A stretch of DNA of 64,000 nt from Niebla homalea. Its lineage: Eukaryota > Ascomycota > Lecanoromycetes > Lecanorales > Ramalinaceae. The stretch spans positions 806,001-870,000 of the forward strand of contig JAHGAU010000021.1 of assembly GCA_019925105.1 (NCBI GenBank), written 5' to 3'. This document shows positions 22,363-31,949 of the stretch, in pieces; position 1 is the first letter of the stretch; every line of letters begins with the position of its first letter. The position numbers were made by a program, and so were the translations under genes. The notes under the pieces are model-generated. The model was not told the DNA's origin. It did not search any database and worked only from the letters and a program-made list of their open reading frames with translations.

Positions 22363-24204
22363 TCAACACTTAAACGAAAGGGAAGAAATATTAATATTAA
22401 TTTATTTAATCCCTGAAGAACTCGGGTTTTATAAATAAATCCGTGAAACTAACCGTACCAATAAGGGCTTAACGGAGTTTAAAAAAATAATTACGGAGGA
22501 TAAACTGTTTAATTTTAAAGGTATACCTTTAATCTATATTAAGATTTAATCCGATATCCTTATTAATAAAGGTAAATTATAGGTATTAATACCGTTTATT
22601 ACGGAAATCTTAAAATATATTTATAATAAATTAATTAACGGTTACTCCGGCCGGGATTGTATAATTAAATTCATTTTTTAATATTTTTTTTAGCTTACTT
22701 TATAGGACGATATTAACCGTTATATCTTAAATTATAATATTTATTTTTGATTTAAAATTCTACGATAAAAGCCCGTAAGATTACTTTATTAACCAGAAAT
22801 CCCGGAATAAAGATAAGTTAATCTTTTAGTTAACTTTATTACCGGATTATTTAAGTATAAGGATATAAACGTTATTCTTACTATAGTTTATATGTTATTT
22901 AAAGGTTAATATTATATCCCTTATTATATTTAAAAAAAAAGGATTTCCGTTAAAGAAATAACCTAATTTTTTATTAAAGAAATATTTAAGTATTACGGCC
23001 TTCCGGATAGTATTATTTTAAATCGCGGCCCGTAATTTATCAATAAAATATAGCGCTCTTTATTATATTAACTTAAAATTAACCTTTGGATTTCGATTTC
23101 TTATTACGTTAAAAGTAACAATTAAACTAAAAGAATAAACTAAAAGGTAAAATAGGGACTCCGGATTTACGTAAATTACTTATAAAACGATTAAATACGG
23201 TAATTACTTATAATAAAATTTATAAATAATAATAACTTAAATCGATCAATTAAAATAATACCCTTTTACTTTAATAAAGGCTTTTACTTAAGGATATTAT
23301 TCGGGCTTAATAATATTAAATATATTACCGCCCGTAAATAACTTTAAATTAAAAAAGTTATTAATATTATTAAAATTATATAAGAAATCTTAAATATAAT
23401 ACGTTTTAATTTAAATAAAGCTTATAATAATACGTTTAAGTAAATTAATTACCGGCGCCGGAACGTAAAGTTTAAAATAAATAATAAAGTTTATATAAAC
23501 GTTAAATATTTAATAATTAATTAATTTAATAAAAAGTTAAATTATAAACGCTTAAATCCCTATATTATCCTTAAATAATATTATTCTTCCTATAAATTAA
23601 ACGTTTTAAATACTTTCCGGGCTTACTTTACCTTTTATATAAGCAACTTAATTTATATTCCGATTAAAAAGAAATTATTTTTATTAAGATAAATTAATTT
23701 ACCCCTTAAACCCGTTATTATAAACGAAGAAAATATTAAGGAATAAAAGCTTAAAGAAATTATTAATTCCCAGCGTACCGGCCGAAAATAAAGGCTATAA
23801 TATAAGGTTAAATAAATAAACTTACCCCCGGATAATACTTAATATTACGTTAACGTTAAAGAATTCTTTTATACTTAAGGATTAATTAAAGTTTTTTATA
23901 AAAAGTACCCGGATAAGCCTGGACTATAACCCGGAGATCCAATTAATATCGTTATATTTAAATAGTTTTTAAGGGTTATTTTAAATATCTAGGTTAAATA
24001 ACGATTTTACCGGGCTTAAAACTCGATATTATAGGTTATATATTATGTCCCTATTAAGTTTAAGGGCTTTTTAAAACGGCTTTATAGCTCTTTAAAGTTA
24101 CTAAAATAATTATTATTAATATTACTTACTTATATAGATTATATACCCCTTAATTAGTATAAATTTAATATATAAAGCAATAAGGTTGAAAAAATATTTT
24201 AAAA
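22363..24204 (+). pseudogene. int: Gypsy B pol 3' part: integrase and chromodomain, RIP-degraded
   Basis: Plus-strand reading with stops as Gln/Trp gives the gypsy integrase zinc-binding region (INKGKL.VLIPF, then NGYSGRDCII near 22640, usually GH.GrdrT). The catalytic core follows: FITGLFKYKDINVILTIVYM near 22830 (DFItgLP.S.g.daIlvvVDR) and YYGLPDSIILNRGP.FINK near 22995 (HGLPdsIvSDRG.qFtS). After the core, VIINEENIKE.KLKEIINS through RL.YKVK.INLPPDNT (23711-23890) is a chromodomain. The element is thus a chromovirus, whose integrase would be directed to heterochromatin. The 5' half is missing because copia A lies upstream. Confidence 0.88.
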
Positions 24205-24845
24205 GGGGGGTAAATCGTAAAAAACGACACCTGCCCCGGAACCCCCCGGACGAAATCGCGTTTTAAGGCCTATTATAGGGGCTACCGCTACGATCCTACC
24301 CCCGTATACTTATACTAGCTACCCGGCTACCGCCACGATATTACCCCTATGATTCTTATATTACTTACCCGGTTAACCAGTGACGGGTAACCTGGGTAAT
24401 ATTCTTACATTACTTACTCGGTTAACCAGTAACGGGTAACCTGGGTGATATTCTTACACCACTTACCCGGCCAGTTAATAACGGGTAAGCTGGGTGGTAA
24501 CTTAACCTCACTTTAGTTACCCGGTTAATCAGTAACGGGTAAAAGGGGTGATTTTGATTTCAAATTTTTTTTTTTCCTTTCCAGCGTATTTATAAGCTTA
24601 AAGGTGAGCCTTTCTTAGGGGGGGGGGTAATATCAGGGTTCAGGGGTATTGGTAGCTAAGGTATAGGCCTTACCGGGCCTACCCCGGGCCAAGCCCGGGG
24701 TTAACCCGGCACAAGGAGTGTCACCAACTGGGTATATTAAGGCCTTCGGCCCCTTCACTCTTATACTTCTGTACTTTAGTGTCTTTAATTATACGCAATA
24801 CACCCTTTGCCTTTCAACCACCCCAGAGGGGCTTGAACTCTAACA
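24205..24845 (+). mobile_element. Gypsy B 3' LTR with internal tandem repeats
   Basis: A purine-rich tract (AAAAGGGGGG, ~24200-24209) is followed by a palindromic start (CGTAAAAAACG) and ~630 bp that kept normal CA/TG content. It holds 49-bp tandem repeats, a run of nine G, and nested CCCGGG palindromes at about 24680-24710. The right end is set at CTAACA (24845), where copia RNase H/RT coding sequence resumes in frame. The exact left end is uncertain by about 15 bp, and no duplication can be checked because the 5' LTR is not in the window. Confidence 0.6.
24352..24552. repeat. 49-bp tandem repeat, four units, each with a hairpin
   Basis: Units at 24352-24400, 24401-24449 and 24450-24498 are each 49 bp. 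A fourth (24499-24552) is diverged and 54 bp. Each contains inverted heptamers TTACCCG and CGGGTAA around a ~12-base loop (GTTAACCAGT-like). A looser earlier copy of the flank (GGCTACCGC.ACGAT) occurs twice at about 24277-24345. Confidence 0.85.
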
Positions 24846-25880
24846 ATTACGGCGTTTTCATTAAGCTGGCTAACGGTATTGTTATTGCTCTTTATATAAA
24901 CGATATCCTACTTATTAATCCTTTTCGGTAAGGCATTTAAGCCGTTAAAAAGTCCTTAAATAAGAAATTCTATAAAATGGACTTAAACCTTTATAATTAT
25001 TATTTAAGTATAACGGTCTTTTATAACCGCCTTAATAATATTCTTTAGCTAAAACAATCCGGTTATATTAAATAAGTCTTTAAGTAATTTAGTATATAGG
25101 AAGTTATTAATAAAAATATTTTGATAGAAACTATTATAAAGCTTAAGCCAGTACCCGTTAAAGAGAATTATATTTTAATTCGGGAATTATTAAAGGATTA
25201 TTAATTAGTAATAAGGTCCTTAATATATATTATATTAAATATTAAGCCCGACATTATATACTCTATATCGGTAATTAACCGTTTTATATTAAACCCTTAT
25301 AAAACCCATTAAAAGGCTATTAAAAAGATTTTCTATTACTTAAAGAAAACCATTAATTATTATCTTACTTTTTAAGGAGGAATTATATTTCTCTAAGGCT
25401 TTACGGACTCAGATTAAAATGGTAATATTATAACCCGTTACTTTACTTCGGATTATATCTTTAATATCGGTAATATCGTAATTAATTAATTATCCAAAAG
25501 ATAACCTATTATGGCCCTTTTCTCCTATAAGGCTGAATTCTTTAATTAAACTTAGGCTATAAAGGAAGCTATTTAATTCCGCGGCCTTTTTAATAAATTA
25601 ATCCCGGGGAACGATTTATTTTAATATATTATTATTTATAATAATAACTAAGGGGCAATTACTTTATTTAAGGACCTTTTATTTTACCCTCGTATTAAAT
25701 ACGTCGCTATTTAACTAAAGTAATAACGTAAAAGAGTCGCTGATCGTAATATCGATATTTAATAGACCCTTACCGATTAATAAATTATAAATAAGCTTAT
25801 AAAACCTATTTTTAAGGACGCTTTTAGATTATTCCGTCGAGTACTTAACCTTAAGGAATTCTTTTCTTTTAACCGATAGG
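24846..25880 (+). pseudogene. Copia C pol: end of reverse transcriptase and RNase H
   Basis: The frame begins abruptly at YGVFIKLANGIVIALYINDI, where ALYINDI is the RT box (usually lYVDDi). Then come KKFYKMDLNLYNYYLSITVF (F.M.dLG.l..fLGi.v) and RSLIYIILNIKPDIIYSISV (gsLmYlm..tRPDi.ySvs). RNase H follows: FTDSD.NGNI.TRYFTSDYI (GysDsDwagd...Rrst.Gy), INQLSKR.PIMALFSYKAEF (W.SKkQ..valStteAEy) and AIKEAI.FRGL. The frame starts exactly where the gypsy B LTR ends, so gypsy B inserted into this copia element. The upstream pol and 5' LTR are not in the window. Confidence 0.9.
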
Positions 25881-26261
25881 GTCGTTTATTCCTTATGTTT
25901 TATTTAAGTAATTAATTTTAAGCCTTAATTATATAAAAGCTGATTCCCGATCGTATCTATTATATAAGAGCTATATTTTAGGTATACTCCGGGTATATAA
26001 TCCCTATATACTTTAAATAATTAAACCTTATTCTTTATATTCCGGGTAATATATTCCCTATACTATGGGTATATAGCCTTATTGCCTTCCTTAAGATTTC
26101 ATTTATTTAAGCCCGTAATACAGATTTCTTAGCCTAAAGGCCCTTAAGGGCATACCTATAACATGGATTTCCATTACCATAAAGGATTACCGACCCCTTT
26201 TTAATCTAAATTTAATATACAAGGTAAAATAGTTGAAAATATTTTTCAAAACGGGTGTTTT
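25881..26261 (+). other. Copia C 3' untranslated region
   Basis: Sequence between the RNase H end and the LTR. From about 26100 it keeps normal CA/TG content. The last ~90 bases resemble the stretch before the gypsy B LTR at 24150-24230, sharing AAATTTAATAT, GTTGAAAA and a following ACGACACCT block. I see no gene here. Confidence 0.5.
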
Positions 26262-26381
26262 TGTCAAAAAACGACACCTACCCTATGAGTGGCCGGACCA
26301 AAAGGGCCCTTAGGGTGTAGTGATTGGTGGTAATATTGATCTGTTGAGAATTTGAGTGGGAGTGTCGAAATCCAAGAAGAG
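26262..26381 (+). mobile_element. Copia C 3' LTR, left part
   Basis: The LTR is read as starting TGTCAAA at 26262. It is interrupted by copia D at 26381 and resumes at 39092, ending TTTGACA at 39287. The matching 7-bp inverted ends and the AAGAG duplication at the break support this. Reassembled length is 316 bp. The sequence is hardly mutated. Confidence 0.6.
26377..26381. repeat. Copia D target-site duplication, left copy (AAGAG)
   Basis: AAGAG precedes the 5' LTR of copia D and recurs at 39087-39091 after its 3' LTR. Confidence 0.8.
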
Positions 26382-26657
26382 TGATGCACGGGGGTATTCC
26401 GCGGTTGTCTTGGCAGCCCCTTCATTGGAGACCCTGTCGCATAAAGGCCTACCAGACGGCCTTTTGTTAACGGTATTACAGGTGTACCGGTGCATAAGGT
26501 ACGGTGAATATACGGTCATTAAACGGCCCTTAGGATGGACATAAATACGGTCGTTGTTACGGTATAATTAAATAAGTATAATAATAAACTTAATATAAAT
26601 AATTCGGCTTATTTACCCTTCCTTTATACCTTATACTTATCTACGTATATTATATTA
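26382..26657 (+). repeat. Copia D 5' LTR (276 bp)
   Basis: Starts TGATGCAC and ends ATTA (ATCA in the partner). It aligns over its full length with 38823-39086. Differences are mainly C/T and G/A at CA/TG sites, plus a 12-bp length difference near 26550. The first 165 bases are almost free of RIP while the last 100 are mutated; the 3' LTR shows the reverse pattern. Confidence 0.9.
26540..26547 (+). promoter_or_regulatory. Candidate TATA box in copia D 5' LTR
   Basis: CATAAATA follows GGCCCTTAGGATGGA. The partner LTR has TATAAATA at 38981-38988 in the same context, so the position is conserved. This is the likely core promoter of the element RNA. Confidence 0.5.
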
Positions 26658-26699
26658 AGTTTTAAGCCCGGTTAATAAAATAATTAATCGTAATATATT

Positions 26700-28750
26700 A
26701 TTTAAATAATAGTTTTATTTAAGTAATATCTATAATATTTATATAATTACTTAAGATTATAAAATAGTTATAACTTTAATTTCCGATACTTTAATAAATA
26801 ATTATAATTATAAAAATATTAAAGAAAATAGCTTAACGTAGTAATACTTACTTTATTAAGCGTAATATATATTTTATACTTCCGGTAATAATAATATTTA
26901 AGATAAAAAAACGATACCGTTATTACTTAAAATATTTACCGTAAGAATTATTAAATTACCTTTAAATATTTTTAAGGAATCCTTTATAAAGCCAGTTTTA
27001 TATAAGCTTTTTAAGCTTAATAATAATAATTTCCGTAATTAAAGTTAAGCTATAAAAGGTTTTTTAAGAAATCATTTATTATAAAGTATCGTAAATAACT
27101 TAACCTTATATTTTTAAGTCTTATTTAAAATTAAGATTTAAATTATATATATTAACTTTACTACCGGTATATTTATAAATAACGTAATAACGACGTAAAG
27201 ATTATATATCTTAATAAATAAGGACGTTATACCGTTTTAAATCTACTTAACGTAAAGTAAAATCTATCTCGTGAAAAATAAAAGAAGGTTAATCCTTTTA
27301 TTAATAAAGATTTTTATTATAAAAGCTTAAAAGGATAATAACGTAAATAAGCTCGTTATATCTATAAAAAAAAGTAAATAAATAAGTAAATTAAATTAAT
27401 AAAACCGTTATATTAAATGATATTTATTTAAGCTTTATAATTATAAACTTATTTTAAAAAATACGTAAGTTTAACCTTATTATATATTAACTTAAGAACA
27501 ATAAAAATATATTTAATAATAAGAAAGTTATTTAAAGACTTAAGGTAATTAAGATTAATACGGCTAAAAAATAGATTATTAATACCGTAATAATAAGGGT
27601 AAATAAAAAAGATAATATTAAACCCCGTCGCGTAATAAAATATTATAATTATTAAAAAATAAATTATATAATTAAAAACTATAATAAAGAAAGCGTAAAA
27701 GTAAGCGGTAAAAATAATAAAAAGGTTAATAAGGATAAAATTAAAAAAGTAAAAAAACTTAAAAAATAAATAGTTTAATTTAAATTTAAATAAATTAAAA
27801 AAGTTATAATTAAAGATAATAAGGAATTTAAAGAATTAAGCTTTATCGCCGTTAATAAGAAAGAGTATAATATTAAAGAGTTAACGTTTATATTTATCGA
27901 TGATAATAACGATTTTATTATTTTCTTAATAAAAAACGGAACGGCCTTAATAAGCCTTTAGAAAACTATTAAAGTAACGAAAATCTATATAATTTAGTTT
28001 TATATAAGTTTAATAATAATACCGTTATAGTGGATTTAAGTAATTCCGGTCTTTATAATAATAACGATAAAATAAAAGATATTACTATAATAAACGGTAT
28101 AAATAATAAAGAAACCTATTTATTTAAGAATAATTTATATAATTAAATAATAAAATAAGTACGGAAAAAATACGACTTTTTCTAAAATAATAAAAGCTTA
28201 AACCCTATAAAATCCGTAAATACCAATAATAATAATTACGCTTTAATAATAATAAAAGATAACTCCCTTAATAAGATAAGTTAAAATATACCGTTTAAAG
28301 ATAAAAAAACCCCTTAAACGATAAACTCCGGCGTTACGAGATATATATATACTTAAAGAGGTATATTTCGGAGTTTTAAAGAAAAAACTATAAGGGTAAC
28401 GGTAAGGGATAAGGGCTCCTTAAATTTACCTAGATATAATAACGTAATAATTAAGATAAACGGTTAAAACCGTATTATTTAAAACGTATTATAAGTTCTT
28501 TACTTAAAATTTAACTTTTTATTTATTTTAATTTTAAAGGATAAAGGTATAAATATTACCTTTAGCGGACGTAAGATAAGGATTACGCGAAAAGATCGAC
28601 TTATTACGGTAAGGTATTAATATAAAAAGCTTTATTTACTTATATATATCCGGAAAAATACTACGTTAATAACTGGTAAAGAAGACTTAAATCCCGTACC
28701 CTATAAATTATAAAGTAAGAAAAATAAGAAAAACGGTAAAGTTAAACGTA
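26700..28750 (+). pseudogene. gag: Copia D gag/protease region remnant
   Basis: The 2 kb between the 5' LTR and integrase is where gag and protease lie in copia elements. It is strongly mutated, with Lys/Asn/Tyr-rich frames and frequent stops. I see no confident CCHC knuckle or DTGA motif, so the assignment rests on position. No start codon could be fixed. Confidence 0.5.
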
Positions 28751-28777
28751 ACGGTAATAAAATCACTTAAGGATATA

Positions 28778-29900
28778 AAAAGGGTAATAACGAGCTCTTT
28801 ATAACTTTTTATAACCGTTTAGGCTATCCAGGTATAATTAGGCTATATATTATATATAAAACGGTATTAAGGATACCGAAGATATTAACTTTAAAAGACT
28901 TTTTCTATAATATATATAAGAATAATAAATTTATAAAAAGTATACGTAAATACCGTTATATAAAAAAAATAAAGCCTAGGTCTTATCTTTTCTGCGACAT
29001 TTAAGGCCCTTATAATATTAGGGTACCGATCCCCGGAATAATACCCTTTAAGTACTATTTATCCGTTATTAACGAGATTATAGGGTGGTTAAGTTTTATT
29101 TTATTAATAATAAGAGTTAAGGTAATTAATCGAGTTCTATTTATTATTAACGTACTTAATCGTAAAAAAATTAATATTATTATTAAGTACGTTTATACCG
29201 ATAACGTAAAGGAATTTTAAGCCTTTAAAACGGCCGTTAAAGAACGTAATATTACTATAGAATATATTATATATTATATACTTAAATAAAACGGCGTAGT
29301 TAAACGGTTTAATTAAATAATTATAACGATAATCCGGTATATAATATATTATATTAAGTTATTAAATAGCTTTTAAACTTTTATAATTATATATATTAAT
29401 TAATTAAAATAAAAGCTTCCCTTTATAGAAAGAATAAGCCTTTTTAAGAGGTAAATAAAGGTAAAACCTTTTATTAAAAACGAAAGAACGTTTAAGATAC
29501 TATATCAAGTAAATATACTTAAAGAAACGAAACGATTAAAACTAAATAAGATCGTTATTAACGGTATTTATTTAAAAATTATATTAAGCTTATAATTATA
29601 CGTTTATATACCCTATAAAAGGAATATAGAGGTCGTTATAAATTTAAAAGTCTTTAATAAAAAAACGGTAATATACTTATTATTATAGCTCGTTATTAAA
29701 GATATATTACCGGCCTTAAAGCCGATAACCTTTATTAATAATAACGTAGCTTATTACGAGGGTGAGTACGTATCGGACGGGTTTAAAGGACCTGGTGAAA
29801 ACGAGCTTATACTGGCTTATGCTTACCCGGTTTTTTAAAATAAAAAAGAAAATCGTAATATAGATCCCGTAGATCCCGACCTCCCTTAAGTTGGCGATAA
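28778..29900 (+). pseudogene. int: Copia D integrase remnant
   Basis: Plus-strand reading starts with FYNRLGYPGIIRL (28805-28843; usually wHrRlGH.g), the His pair of the zinc-binding domain with His changed to Tyr by CAT-to-TAT. Next is SYLFCDI.GPYNI near 28980-29020 (the first catalytic Asp, usually pg..lh.Di.Gp), then KYVYTDNVKEF near 29185-29220 (RtDnG.EF, second Asp) and NGVVKRFN.II near 29290 (NG.aER.NrtI, catalytic Glu region). Later, YYEGEYVSDGFKGPGENELI lies at about 29755. LINE2 breaks the polyprotein at 30148-30159. Confidence 0.88.
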
Positions 29901-30147
29901 AGTCTTTATTTGAATAAAGCGAAATAAAAGGGATATATTATTAAAAAATCCATAAAGTAATAAATGGAACGTTTATTTAAAAAAAGAATTTAAAAAAGCT
30001 CGTTAAAGACTTTAAAAACGTTAAAAATCTTATAAATCGCGAAAATTATAATAATAACGGGACTCTTAATTTACCTTTATTAAAGGGAACTAATATCTTT
30101 ATCCTATTTAAGGATACTTATAATTTTATCCCGGTTTATTAATAAAT

Positions 30148-30159
30148 AAATAAAACCTT
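30148..30159. repeat. LINE2 target-site duplication, 5' copy
   Basis: AAATAAAACCTT is repeated at 36033-36044 immediately after the LINE2 tail. A neighbouring base also fits if a C/T change is allowed. Confidence 0.8.
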
Positions 30160-30188
30160 GAATTAAATATTATAAAATGAAAAAGAGG

Positions 30189-31900
30189 ATGGCGACGAAC
30201 AACGGGACCCCAGAGGTCAGAAACGATGCACGCGTATATAACTTAAGTAACAATAAGGACAGTACCTTAAATACGATAAGCGGAAGCGGAATAATAAAGG
30301 TAGAAAAGGAGGAAAAGTAAGTGGCTTAAGTTAATAGGAACAATAATAAGTTATATAAATAACGTAATAAATACGAGATAAAAAGGCCTTAAATTAAATA
30401 GGGAGTTTATAATTAATAAGATACGCGTAAAAGGATATATATAATACGTAAAAATATTATTATAAAAGGTAATAAATAAAGGGCGGAGGGGACAAGGACA
30501 GTACGTAAGGACGGATAGGGGGTAAGCGGAGGCGTAAAAGGCCTTATTAAATATATATAAATTAAAAGAGAACTAAATAAAAACAGGGAGATATTAAGTG
30601 GATAAGAATAAACTATAAAAAAAGGTAATTACCAAATACGTAGAAAAGAAACAAAAAAGGAGGAAATAATAAAGGCGTTAAAAGGCCTCCTTATAATTAT
30701 ATAAAAGGATATTACGTTAAAGACTTAACCGATACTATAAATCGGATTACGGGGAATAAAAGACTTTTACGTAAAAGCGGAAAAAGGTTTAAAGGAATTA
30801 AAAAGGTTATGCGGAACTTAAAAGGTAATAATAAAAACGCCGGTAAACGGAAATAAAAAGAGATAAAAAGGATATATATAAAGTAAAAAAGCGATAGGGG
30901 AGGTTTTAAGGAAAAGAACGGGGATAAGTTAGGTAGTAAGGGTTATGAAAACGGCATTAATATTAATAATAAAAGAAATAAAAGCGGAAAAGAAAATAAC
31001 GGTATTAAAGAAAATAAAAATAATAATTATATAACTATCGGGCAAAAAAAAGAAGAGTATAACGGCGAAAACGAATCTATTATAATTAATAAAAACGTTT
31101 AAAATAATAAGAAAGTTATTAATAGAATAAATTATTACGGTATATAAATTATAAAGCGAAGATATCTTCCTTAATATAGCCTTATTAAAGGCGAAAAAAA
31201 GGCTAAAGAAGTTAAAGAGATAAGCCGGTAAAGGGGGGTATAAGATAATAAAAATATTAAAATAATCATTTATTATTATAATAAACGGGATATATTTAGT
31301 AAGGTTTACGGGGGAAAAAAAGGAAGTTATTTTAAGGCGGATAAAAAAGGAGAATATGGTCCTTTACCCTAGGTTAAAAATCGTTAATTATAGCCTCCCT
31401 ATTATAGTAAAAAGGTTAAATATTTTAACGTTAATAAGAATATACAATAATATCCTTAGTAAAAAGGTAATAAAGGGTAGGTCCTTTAAGCTAATAAAAC
31501 CTTAAGATCGGGTAACGGATATTTATTAATACTTTAAATATTAAAAATACGGGTATATTACTATAAGGTGCCTTAATAATATAAAGTATACGGTATATAC
31601 CGAAGGGTATAATATATATAAATACGCTGGCTTAATAGTAAAAAGCTTAATAAAGAATACGCTAAAATATATAACGTATAATAATAATAATTACTTAATA
31701 TAAAACTTACGGTATATAATAAGAACGAAGGAGATTTAATATAAGGAGATTAAGATAACAATTAAGGTTTAACGTTATAATTCATATAAATTTAAATTAA
31801 TAAAGCAATTAAAAACAATTCTAAAATATAAACGGAACCTATTAAATAAAGAAGGGTAAAACGTAATAATTAATAACGTAAAAAAGAGGAAGCTTATAGT
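30189..31900 (+). pseudogene. LINE2 ORF1 (gag-like) remnant
   Basis: ATG at 30189, then MATNNGTPEVRNDARVYNLS. The frame is open for 43 codons to a TAA that is CAA in LINE1. Other LINE1/LINE2 differences in this block are also CA/TA alternations. The remainder is stop-riddled and I could not see a zinc knuckle. The end is approximate. Confidence 0.7.
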
Positions 31901-31949
31901 AATATTAACCCTTAAAACCGGCCGCCCGACCGGGATTATTATTATAATA

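Noticed and set aside
26240..26285. GTTGAAAATATTTTTCAAAAC palindrome as a transcription terminator
   Set aside because: Eukaryotic retroelement context. More likely part of the region before the LTR, near the polypurine tract.
26310..26544. Two overlapping frames on opposite strands
   Set aside because: They straddle the copia C/copia D LTR junction and the D promoter. Open only because LTR sequence escaped RIP.
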